Source: a virus
DNA length: 44,894 nucleotides
Strand: one strand, 5' to 3'
Virus record (IMG/VR): IMGVR_UViG_3300014492_000010
Span: 1-44,894 of that record
Part shown: piece after piece, positions 25,714 to 31,996 of the stretch
Layout of the letters: every line of letters starts with the position of its first letter
Position numbering within the stretch: the stretch's first letter is position 1
The notes under the pieces: generated by a model
The model's input: only the letters and a program-made list of their open reading frames with translations
What the model was told of the DNA's origin: nothing
The model's database searches: none
Position numbers and translations under genes: made by a program

Positions 25714-26073
25714 ATGACAAAACTCTCAGTCTGCACAAACTCAGTTTACACAAAAAGCACAAAGCGTAGCGCACCGGCGCTTGTACTTCCAGAATCTTAC
25801 GTGCGCTTCTACACACAATATCACGTATGCCTGTACTGTGCTGCTGATATTCGGCACAATCTCCACTTGCACAATCATTTTCGGCGGTATCACTACAATC
25901 CGAGACAATTTCCACTTGCTCTACCGGAGCAAAATGAAAACCAACGCTTCTTCATCTGGCGGAATGATTCCTGGCAAGAAGCTACATTGGGAGAATACTT
26001 GTGGTGGGGAAGTCGTGGACATTGTACAGCGTTTACAAAACCTTCAAGTCTGAGGTCACAATCCTCGACGTAG
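25714..26073 (+). CDS. C2H2 zinc-finger protein (119 aa)
   Basis: C39 and C42, then H55 and H60, with Ile46 and Leu52 between them, match the classical finger C-x2-C-x3-[F/I]-x5-L-x2-H-x4-H exactly. The helix portion is His/Arg-rich (RHNLHLHNHFRRYH), as in DNA-binding fingers. In bacteria this fold is known from Ros/MucR regulators, which have a different spacing. The gene ends four bases before the first TGACA palindrome, so it is one of two candidate regulators of that regulon. RNA or protein binding is also possible. Confidence 0.7.
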   Translation: MTKLSVCTNSVYTKSTKRSAPALVLPESYVRFYTQYHVCLYCAADIRHNLHLHNHFRRYHYNPRQFPLALPEQNENQRFFIWRNDSWQEATLGEYLWWGSRGHCTAFTKPSSLRSQSST

Positions 26074-26076
26074 GAA

Positions 26077-26091
26077 TGACAATTTTTGTCA
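26077..26091. promoter_or_regulatory. Palindromic operator, site 1
   Basis: TGACAA-TTT-TTGTCA, a perfect inverted repeat, 49 bases upstream of TTGACA at 26141. A second shared word, TAAGTCGCTGAT, follows at 26099. The same arrangement occurs at sites 2 and 3. Confidence 0.7.
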
Positions 26092-26140
26092 AGGCACATA
26101 AGTCGCTGATAACGAGGCACTTACAGGCGTAAAATTCCTC

Positions 26141-26169
26141 TTGACACCTGCCCGGTGAGATAGTATTCT
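26141..26169 (+). promoter_or_regulatory. Sigma70-type promoter with operator over the -10 box
   Basis: TTGACA (26141-26146), 17 bases, TATTCT (26164-26169). A perfect 7-bp inverted repeat GGTGAGA-N6-TCTCACC (26154-26173) spans the -10 box and likely start point, the usual place for a repressor site. The leader to 26317 is about 140 bases. Confidence 0.75.
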
Positions 26170-26316
26170 CACCAAGTAGTTAAGTGCGCGGCGTGAGTTG
26201 TTATGGAACTGGGCATGATTGCCCCGCGATTTATCGCAAACACTCCATACAATTTATCCATGCCGTGACGCTTAACTTAAACTCTAACCGTAGTTACAAA
26301 TTCAAAAGGAGCAATT

Positions 26317-26802
26317 ATGTCTACCACCGCAGTTCCGTCTATCACCAGCGAAAATTACACCCTTGCTGTCGTTGCACAGCAGGTTATTGACGAAAAGTCG
26401 AAGGAAGTTTCCACCGTATATGCCGTTCTGCCGGAAGATCGTGCGAAGGAAAAGGCGGAAAAGGAAGGCGGTACGGTTTCCATTGCTACCGCGAATATCC
26501 CTATCGTGAATGATGAGGCCGCCTTTACTGAACTCGTACCTGACGTGCAGGAACGCCTCAACATCGTGAATCGTGGCCTGAAGGTGAAGTTGCAGAACAA
26601 GTTCCGTGCGCTTCTGCGCGATACGAATGATGAGGGTGAGCTTTCCTTCAACTTTGATATCGAGGGTGCATTCGACATGTCGCCGTTTGCGGCTGAGGCT
26701 TCCAATGTGCGTAAGAGCGCAATGGATAAGGTGCTTGAGCAGTTGAACACCATGACACCGCAGCAGCGTCAGCAGATTCGTTCCTTGCTCGGAAACGTGT
26801 AG
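26317..26802 (+). CDS. Early protein, probably abundant, unknown function (161 aa)
   Basis: Starts behind AAAAGGAG. It has its own strong promoter and its own strong terminator, so it is a single-gene unit, and its codons look unlike the surrounding ones (more C/G at third positions). The protein is acidic and mostly helical with a beta segment (ELSFNFDIEGAFDM). It ends with NTMTPQQRQQIRSLLGNV, close to the end of the 135-aa protein at 30660. A DNA-binding or regulator-binding role is possible; nothing proves it. Confidence 0.7.
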   Translation: MSTTAVPSITSENYTLAVVAQQVIDEKSKEVSTVYAVLPEDRAKEKAEKEGGTVSIATANIPIVNDEAAFTELVPDVQERLNIVNRGLKVKLQNKFRALLRDTNDEGELSFNFDIEGAFDMSPFAAEASNVRKSAMDKVLEQLNTMTPQQRQQIRSLLGNV

Positions 26803-26825
26803 AAGTCGCTTCATGCTGTTTTTTA

Positions 26826-26857
26826 CCCCACGGTGCAAATTGGCCGTGGGGTTTTTT
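26826..26857 (+). terminator. Rho-independent terminator
   Basis: CCCCACGG / CCGTGGGG (26826-26833, 26844-26851) with a 10-base loop and six T after the stem. It isolates the 161-aa gene from the next promoter. Confidence 0.9.
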
Positions 26858-26915
26858 ATTGTGTATAGTGAAAGTAGCACTGTATTACTAATATCCATGG
26901 CGTGTAGTGTGAAAG

Positions 26916-26930
26916 TGACAAAATTTGTCA
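26916..26930. promoter_or_regulatory. Palindromic operator, site 2
   Basis: TGACAAA-A-TTTGTCA is a perfect 15-base palindrome. TTGACC starts 39 bases after it. The word TAAGTCGTTGAT follows at 26939, as at site 1. Confidence 0.75.
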
Positions 26931-26969
26931 GTTGGCTCTAAGTCGTTGATTCCACACGACATATACCTC

Positions 26970-26998
26970 TTGACCCCACGATACTCTCACATTATCAT
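26970..26998 (+). promoter_or_regulatory. Sigma70-type promoter before the J-domain gene
   Basis: TTGACC (26970-26975), 17 bases, TATCAT (26993-26998). It would start transcription about 27 bases before the 163-aa gene and lead into the long operon from 27032. Confidence 0.7.
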
Positions 26999-27031
26999 CT
27001 CAGCATCAGTGCTATATACCTGGAGTGTTCT

Positions 27032-27523
27032 ATGAGCCTAAATATCAGCTTCATTTGGAATCCACAAATCGAAGCCTATGTGATTAAATTTAATTACCAC
27101 AAGCAATACGTAGATACATTGAAACAGGCAGTTCCAGCGAATTGTCGTACATATAACCCACAAACGAATGAATGGTGTGTGACAGAACCATACTACGCTG
27201 GACTTCATGCGCTTGCGGAGGTATTGCTTAAATCAAAGAGATACCATATATACACATTCACGCGCACTCAGGCTGAAGAGTTCAACGTAAACACTACTCC
27301 AAGTATATCAGTCGCCACGTATTTCACAGAGTTTTGTAATCTAGCAACGTCCGCAGGAATTAGCGTAGACACAAAGATTACACAAGAAGATGCAGCAAAA
27401 ATCTACAAGCGTCTTGCCATGCACTATCATCCAGACCGGAATGCTGGTGTGGAGGATAGTATGGCACGACTCAATGTTGCATGGAAGGAGCTTAAAAATG
27501 CCTATTGGGGAACGAAAGTGTAA
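27032..27523 (+). CDS. J-domain (DnaJ-like) protein (163 aa)
   Basis: Residues 118-157 form a J domain: helix II (AAKIYKRLAMHYH), the invariant HPD at 133-135, a short loop RNAG, and helix III (SMARLNVAWKELKNAY). J domains stimulate Hsp70 (DnaK) ATP hydrolysis. The first ~85 residues are a beta/helix domain with YNPQTNEWCV. Unlike host DnaJ, the J domain is at the C-terminus, and there is no Gly/Phe linker, zinc domain or client domain. It opens the operon behind palindrome site 2. It probably redirects host DnaK to a phage target, which is inference. Confidence 0.8.
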   Translation: MSLNISFIWNPQIEAYVIKFNYHKQYVDTLKQAVPANCRTYNPQTNEWCVTEPYYAGLHALAEVLLKSKRYHIYTFTRTQAEEFNVNTTPSISVATYFTEFCNLATSAGISVDTKITQEDAAKIYKRLAMHYHPDRNAGVEDSMARLNVAWKELKNAYWGTKV

Positions 27524-27614
27524 TGTAATTGTATCTGCGCTTCTAATTGCGATTGGAACTTTAGTTATGGTTCTATTTACCCTTGCATGGAATATGGGAA
27601 GACACGGAGGATAA
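27498..27614 (+). CDS. Small membrane protein (38 aa)
   Basis: The ATG at 27498 has AAGGAG seven bases upstream and overlaps the end of the J-domain gene by 26 bases. After eight polar residues (PIGERKCN) one long hydrophobic helix (VIVSALLIAIGTLVMVLFTL) follows, then AWNMGRHGG. A single-span inner-membrane peptide is clear. It could be a superinfection or lysis factor. Function unknown. Confidence 0.65.
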   Translation: MPIGERKCNVIVSALLIAIGTLVMVLFTLAWNMGRHGG

Positions 27615-27618
27615 AAGT

Positions 27619-28146
27619 ATGAGTAACAATCGAATCTGTTATAAATGTGGTGAGAATTTCTACTATCCGGACGGTAGGGAGCATATCTGCACTGGGATTC
27701 CCGCGCAGACGGGCTTTAGTGTGCCCATCACGAGTGGAATAGCGCAGCCCGCTCTGACTCCACACGATATTGCAATCCGACGCGACGAAGCTCCTGATTA
27801 TTCAGCAGAGCCAGTGAGCGAGGAAATGAAACAGAGTTTTCCAAATCCGACCTGCCCGTATTGTGGAATGAATATGAAATCGGGCGACGGTTCTTGGTGG
27901 TGCATGAACAAGACCTGCCACGAGCAGCTCTACCCATATGGAATAGCACAGACGAGCGACTGGAAAGAAGGGCCAGCGCAGCCGCCCAAAGCGAAGCCCG
28001 TCAGCGCCAGCGAGTACGAGAGTGCAGGCGAATTTTTCAACCGAGTGTACAAAGCCCCATGTGCATTACCGTTTGTTCCTACCATGAGTATTCTTGAGTT
28101 TGCCAACCGCTACGCCGCAGAACGTCAGCCCAAAAGGAGGGGATGA
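27619..28146 (+). CDS. Double zinc-ribbon protein (175 aa)
   Basis: Start chosen at 27619 behind GGAGG. The N-terminus has CYKCGENF followed by HIC, the first finger. The middle has CPYCGMNMK followed by WWCMNKTCHE, the second finger. Both are zinc-ribbon style (two CxxC-type knuckles). The GC-rich codon use differs from the genes on either side, suggesting recent gain together with the next gene. It may be a nucleic-acid or protein adaptor; exact role unknown. Confidence 0.65.
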   Translation: MSNNRICYKCGENFYYPDGREHICTGIPAQTGFSVPITSGIAQPALTPHDIAIRRDEAPDYSAEPVSEEMKQSFPNPTCPYCGMNMKSGDGSWWCMNKTCHEQLYPYGIAQTSDWKEGPAQPPKAKPVSASEYESAGEFFNRVYKAPCALPFVPTMSILEFANRYAAERQPKRRG

Positions 28147-28466
28147 TGCCTACACCGGAGGAAGTAGAACGGGCAAGAGAGTGGATGGAGACGCAGCGCA
28201 ATACGGGAATCTTTAGCTCTCAGCATGAAGATGTGTATGATTTGCTTGCCGCCTACCACGCCCACGCCAGCGCAGAGGAACGCCGTCGCCGGCAGGCCGG
28301 GAAAACTCATTGGCCCGGCTGCTGGAAAGACCACCTCGATTGTGCGGTAGAGAATGTGCAGCGGCTGGTGAAAGCAGCAACGGAAGTAGAGCGCATATCC
28401 TCCAGAGATCACAACGCATGGGCTGAGTTGCGTTCGGTTCTGGACGCACTGAAGGAGGGGAAATGA
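28143..28466 (+). CDS. Hypothetical helical protein (107 aa)
   Basis: Starts at ATGATG overlapping the previous stop, with AGGAGGGG in front. It is charged and helical with many Glu, Arg and Ala. There is one Trp/Cys/His cluster (HWPGCWKDHLDC) in the middle, which might bind metal. GC-rich like its upstream neighbour. No family recognised. Confidence 0.6.
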   Translation: MMPTPEEVERAREWMETQRNTGIFSSQHEDVYDLLAAYHAHASAEERRRRQAGKTHWPGCWKDHLDCAVENVQRLVKAATEVERISSRDHNAWAELRSVLDALKEGK

Positions 28467-28543
28467 CTCGCCACATACACGGGCCAGACGATGAGGTTGT
28501 GCTTAACCGGAAGGAATCACAGGAGGAAACAAACAATGAGTGA
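28463..28543 (+). CDS. Possible leader/small ORF (26 aa)
   Basis: Its ATG overlaps the preceding stop (ATGA) and its stop overlaps the vWA gene start by eight bases. It codes for a polar peptide (HGPDDEVVLNRKESQ). There is no strong ribosome site of its own, so translation would depend on coupling. Such a bridge ORF could keep ribosomes loaded up to the vWA start. It may equally be chance. Confidence 0.35.
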   Translation: MTRHIHGPDDEVVLNRKESQEETNNE

Positions 28544-29249
28544 ACAATCACCAAACAACCCAACACAACAGATTTCCACGGTACGAAAAATGTCCGCTGG
28601 AAATGGGCTTGCGGCGCGCTTGCAAAATCTGCCGCAAGTAATTGTAGACGTTACTAAACTCACGAACCGTATTGCACTCATTTTCGATGATAGTGGTTCG
28701 ATGTACGGCGAACCGTTTAGCAAGGCAAAACAGGGAGTAGAAGCGTGGCTTCAGTGCCTAAATCCAAACGATACCGCAGTGGAGATTATCCCACTTGAGG
28801 GAAAGGTACATGAATTCACGAATAATATGGTAATGCTTAATGGTTATGTACAACGCCTTAGCATTCAAGGTAACACACCAATCTTCAAGTGCTTAAAATT
28901 GGTGTTGGATACGAAAGTCGCAAATCGTATAATACTGTTCAGCGATGGCGCACCTACGGATGATTTGGAGTATGACGACGAAACCTATCTAAAGGAAGCT
29001 AAACTTCCTAAGTATTGCGCACAATTCAAAGCCGCAGGAATTCCCATAGATACTTGTTTTATTGGTCGAGATACCAAAAATGCGGCTAATTTTATGCGCG
29101 AGCTTGCAGAAGGTACTGACGGAATTTTCCTACATTTCACTGGCCCGGAAACATTCAAAGCCGGACTAAAGTATCTTAGCCCTGGCAAGCGCCATCTGCT
29201 TGCTAACGCAGAACTGAAAGCTAAAATCCAGAGAGGAGAGGAAATCTAA
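28536..29249 (+). CDS. vWA-domain protein (237 aa)
   Basis: A complete metal-ion-dependent adhesion site is visible: DDSGSM at 51-56 (DxSxS), Thr114 in GNTPIF, and Asp137 in FSDGAP. The alternation of beta strands (RIALIF, RIILFS, IDTCFIG) with helices fits the vWA Rossmann-like fold. Such domains bind protein partners through Mg2+. AGGAGG precedes the ATG at 28536. The stop overlaps the next start (TAATG), and the FtsK-type ATPase follows 250 bases on. A ligand for the translocase or a host protein is likely, but this is inferred from adjacency. Confidence 0.85.
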   Translation: MSEQSPNNPTQQISTVRKMSAGNGLAARLQNLPQVIVDVTKLTNRIALIFDDSGSMYGEPFSKAKQGVEAWLQCLNPNDTAVEIIPLEGKVHEFTNNMVMLNGYVQRLSIQGNTPIFKCLKLVLDTKVANRIILFSDGAPTDDLEYDDETYLKEAKLPKYCAQFKAAGIPIDTCFIGRDTKNAANFMRELAEGTDGIFLHFTGPETFKAGLKYLSPGKRHLLANAELKAKIQRGEEI

Positions 29250-29488
29250 TGTCTGACTCTAATACTTATTACTGCGCAGATTGTGACAGTGAGCTTATCC
29301 TAACAGCTAATTTCACCTTTGCTGAGGGACAAACAGTAACCTGTCCAAATATTGTTTGCTCCGTCTTGAATTATTATAACAAGGAAGAAGATGACTTCAA
29401 TGTATATGATGTGAGTGGCGGCGGTACACTGGATGATGATTATGATAACTATGACGCCAATGACTACGAAGATTTCGAGAATGACTAG
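29249..29488 (+). CDS. Zinc-ribbon protein with very acidic tail (79 aa)
   Basis: TAATG overlap with the vWA gene. The N-terminus has YYCADCDSEL and a second Cys pair (VTCPNIVCS), a zinc ribbon. The last ~30 residues are Asp/Glu/Tyr/Asn-rich (DDDYDNYDANDYEDFEND). Acidic tails of this kind can mimic DNA or occupy basic partner surfaces. It sits between vWA and FtsK-type genes and is probably part of the same complex (inference). Confidence 0.65.
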   Translation: MSDSNTYYCADCDSELILTANFTFAEGQTVTCPNIVCSVLNYYNKEEDDFNVYDVSGGGTLDDDYDNYDANDYEDFEND

Positions 29489-29497
29489 GAGTTCTAC

Positions 29498-30673
29498 ATG
29501 AGCATTACAGATTTCAACGAACTACCGGAAGTGCAACATTTTGTTATAAAGCAACTTACGCAAAAGTTCAAATCTCTTGATCTTGCGGCAGTGCCTATAA
29601 ATGTGGAACTTGGCCCTGTGGTGACGGCGTATTATTTCAAGCCGCACCACAGTATTCCACTTGCTAAAATCATGAATAAGAGCGAGGATTTTGCACTCGC
29701 GGCAGGTGTGGATAAAGTCACCATTCAGCGTATCAAGAGTGACATTGTTGTATTCGTAGCAAATGCGGAGCGTGAATTTGTAGACTATAAGGATTACCTC
29801 AACTGGTATCTCACAGATGAAAAATCGCTTAAGCAGAAAATCCCAATTCCACTTGGTATTGACCACGTTGGTACTAAGTGCAGTATTGATCTCGTTGATA
29901 TGCCACATATACTGCTCGCTGGTAGTACAGGGAGCGGCAAATCTGTATTTGAGTCTGCTATTATTGCTTCGCTTGGTGCTAGATTCACGACTGAGGAATT
30001 GGAGCTAATTCTAGTAGACACAAAGCAACTTGATCTTCCGCTGTTTCAACGTATGCCGAATGTAACACAGGTATGTGTTACGCTCATGGAATACATTCAC
30101 ATGATGGAACAACTCATCGCGGAGTCTCGTTCCCGTATGCAGATATTACAGGGCGCTGCATGTAGGAATATCCAAGAGTATCACGCAATGGGATATAAAA
30201 TGCCATATAAAGTGCTCATCATTGATGAGTTTGCAGACCTTCTTGAACAAGATAGAGAGGCAAAAAGTGAAAAATTCTCAACCGCCAGTGAGTATCCAAA
30301 AGTTGATGACCAACTTAAGCGTCTTATACAAATTGCTAGAGCAGGGGGAATTCACGTTATCGCCGGAACTCAACGAACATCTGTTAAAGTTGTCAGCGGA
30401 GATATCAAAGCAAATTTCCCGTGCAGGATATCTCTTAAGTTACCCACAGGATTTGATTCAAGAACAATTCTTGGCGTTGACGGAGCAGAGACTTTACTTG
30501 GCAAAGGTGATATGCTTGTCAACCTGCCCGACAGTGAAACCCTCCGCCGATACCACGGCCCGTTTGTAAAATTGCAGGATATTACGTGGATAATCTCGGA
30601 GTTAGACTACATTCGGGATATGTACAGGACAATTCGTAAGTATACGGGAGAAGCATTGAATGACAAAGGATGA
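29498..30673 (+). CDS. FtsK/SpoIIIE-type DNA translocase (391 aa)
   Basis: Residues 35-95 match the FtsK alpha domain (GPVVTAYYFKP...ILAKI-like, then DFALAAGVDKVTIQRI). The motor follows: Walker A GSTGSGKSV (142-150), Walker B VLIIDEFADLL (239-249), and ARAGGIHVIAGTQRTSVKVV (281-300), typical of FtsK. The N-terminal membrane part and C-terminal gamma (wHTH) domain of host FtsK are missing, so it is a soluble hexameric pump without the DNA-orienting module. It could move phage DNA during replication or packaging, or interfere with host segregation. Neighbours vWA and acidic ribbon may serve as adaptors. Confidence 0.87.
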   Translation: MSITDFNELPEVQHFVIKQLTQKFKSLDLAAVPINVELGPVVTAYYFKPHHSIPLAKIMNKSEDFALAAGVDKVTIQRIKSDIVVFVANAEREFVDYKDYLNWYLTDEKSLKQKIPIPLGIDHVGTKCSIDLVDMPHILLAGSTGSGKSVFESAIIASLGARFTTEELELILVDTKQLDLPLFQRMPNVTQVCVTLMEYIHMMEQLIAESRSRMQILQGAACRNIQEYHAMGYKMPYKVLIIDEFADLLEQDREAKSEKFSTASEYPKVDDQLKRLIQIARAGGIHVIAGTQRTSVKVVSGDIKANFPCRISLKLPTGFDSRTILGVDGAETLLGKGDMLVNLPDSETLRRYHGPFVKLQDITWIISELDYIRDMYRTIRKYTGEALNDKG

Positions 30674-31067
30674 GCTTTTTGCTGAAATGCTGGCAGTACA
30701 AGCCATACATAGACGGTATGTAGTAGAGATTGGTGCAAGGCTAGCTAATATAGCAACCGAGCTTGCACTCACTTACCAACAACTTACAGACGCAGAACTT
30801 GGGCAATATGAAATGTCCTGTCATGCAATGGGTAAAGCCGCACTTGAGCATGTTACTGAGAATAGGTGTCGTATTCATGGAGTCATTAACAAAACGACAG
30901 CAACAGGCGTGAGTCATGTAGTAAGAACCACGACTACACCAGCAACACAAAAGCTGGTAAAAGCATCAAAGCCTGTAATTGATATTTCAAGTATGACGCC
31001 CGCACAAAAGCAACAACTCTCTGCATTACTAGCCAGTATGCAGGAAGCAGATTCGACAGAGGAGTGA
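30660..31067 (+). CDS. Helical protein with 'MTPxQKQQL' C-terminus (135 aa)
   Basis: The ATG at 30660 overlaps the translocase end by 14 bases. A long helical first half (residues 1-60), a Cys/His pair region (MSCHAMGKAA, RCRIHG), a Thr-rich linker, and the ending SSMTPAQKQQLSALLASMQ are visible. This ending resembles that of the 161-aa protein at 26317. Its stop codon lies inside operator site 3. No family recognised. Confidence 0.6.
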   Translation: MTKDELFAEMLAVQAIHRRYVVEIGARLANIATELALTYQQLTDAELGQYEMSCHAMGKAALEHVTENRCRIHGVINKTTATGVSHVVRTTTTPATQKLVKASKPVIDISSMTPAQKQQLSALLASMQEADSTEE

Positions 31068-31079
31068 CAAAAAGTGTCA
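31065..31079. promoter_or_regulatory. Palindromic operator, site 3
   Basis: GTGACA-AAAAG-TGTCAC with one flanking base on each side (31064-31080); TTGACC begins 39 bases on. TAACCTATTGA at 31088 parallels the TAA-N5-TGA word of sites 1 and 2. Confidence 0.65.
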
Positions 31080-31118
31080 CCCGTCTGTAACCTATTGAGC
31101 GCGTAGGAGATAAAGCCC

Positions 31119-31147
31119 TTGACCTCGTGTGAGCCTCGTGAGACACT
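31119..31147 (+). promoter_or_regulatory. Promoter with weak -10 box, probably activated
   Basis: TTGACC (31119-31124), 17 bases, GACACT (31142-31147). The poor -10 box and the palindrome upstream suggest a need for an activator. The spacer contains an 11-base direct repeat of CCTCGTG. Confidence 0.5.
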
Positions 31148-31173
31148 AAAAGAGTAGCACGAAAGAGGTTTCT

Positions 31174-31443
31174 ATGGCAAAGAATCACAAAAACTCCACA
31201 GAATATATCAATTTCAAAGTGCCCCCGAAGTTTAAGGTTGAATTGCTGAAGAAGCATAAGCAACCGGGGGAACTTTCAATTGTAATGCGCGCTCTAGTAC
31301 AGATGTATCTCATGGGGAAAATTCCTCAACTAGAGTATGTACAATCTATAAAGGATAACACTAATGTCAGAGCCGGTGAAAATAGTATCCTCACAGGAAC
31401 TTCGGGAAGCATCCTCGGTGGAACAAACCCTGGAGTCTCTTAA
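31174..31443 (+). CDS. Ribbon-helix-helix-like DNA-binding protein (89 aa)
   Basis: Residues 10-50 read as RHH: a strand YINFKVPPKF, helix KVELLKKH, a turn with QPGELS, and helix IVMRALVQMYLMGKI. RHH proteins bind short palindromes as dimers or tetramers. The tail is Gly/Ser/Thr-rich and flexible. It is the first gene behind operator site 3, a classic place for an autoregulator, so it is a candidate to bind the TGACA-N5-TGTCA sites. The ribosome site is AAGAGG. Confidence 0.6.
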   Translation: MAKNHKNSTEYINFKVPPKFKVELLKKHKQPGELSIVMRALVQMYLMGKIPQLEYVQSIKDNTNVRAGENSILTGTSGSILGGTNPGVS

Positions 31444-31975
31444 GCACGAGTGTGTAGCAAATCAGCATCAATGTTTACGTTGCCAGAAGTGGCTATGCTG
31501 GGAATGTTGCAGTAAGCTTGACCCATCATATTGTATCGAGTGTATAGCTGACGTAACAGTGAAAGACGATACCTTCACGCGCACGGAGACGGATTTTAAC
31601 GAGAAAACTAATGTAATGACAACGACTACTGCGCGTTGCCGGCACATCAGCTTCGTGGGCGCAGATTGGGTCTGGCACTCAAAAAGTATCTCCACCATGA
31701 GCGATGAGGATTTGAAGGCACGATTTGAGTATTATCGTGCGACCGTAGCGCAGATGGAACTTGAGATTACCACTCGTCGTATTAAGAAAACACATCAGAT
31801 GTACAGCCTTCCGGGACAGCCAAGAACTTTTACGGTCACAACAAAACGCGAGGTTAAGACCACAAAAACCTCAAAAAATTCAAAAGAAATAAATCTTGGC
31901 GCACTAGCAACGGCTTTGAAGAAGTTAAAACTTACCCCGGAACAGTTGAAACAGTTGTTTCCAGAAATAGCATAA
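31364..31975 (+). CDS. Cys-rich (treble-clef/B-box-like) protein (203 aa)
   Basis: It overlaps the RHH gene by 80 bases with its own AAAGGATAA ribosome site. Residues 30-60 hold eight Cys and one His (C30, H35, C37, C40, C45, C48, C49, C57, C60 in a CxxC-rich array), which can bind two zinc ions, like a B-box or RING-like knot. A helical part follows with charged repeats (Lys/Thr-rich) and the end KLKLTPEQLKQLFPEIA. It may be an adaptor protein; ubiquitin-ligase activity should not be assumed. Confidence 0.6.
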   Translation: MSEPVKIVSSQELREASSVEQTLESLKHECVANQHQCLRCQKWLCWECCSKLDPSYCIECIADVTVKDDTFTRTETDFNEKTNVMTTTTARCRHISFVGADWVWHSKSISTMSDEDLKARFEYYRATVAQMELEITTRRIKKTHQMYSLPGQPRTFTVTTKREVKTTKTSKNSKEINLGALATALKKLKLTPEQLKQLFPEIA

Positions 31976-31996
31976 CTTAACTAAACGGAGAAAGCC

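Noticed and set aside
26302-26898. Antisense frame of 198 codons across the 161-aa gene
   Set aside because: Runs through a terminator hairpin and the strong sense gene; no ribosome site or domain.
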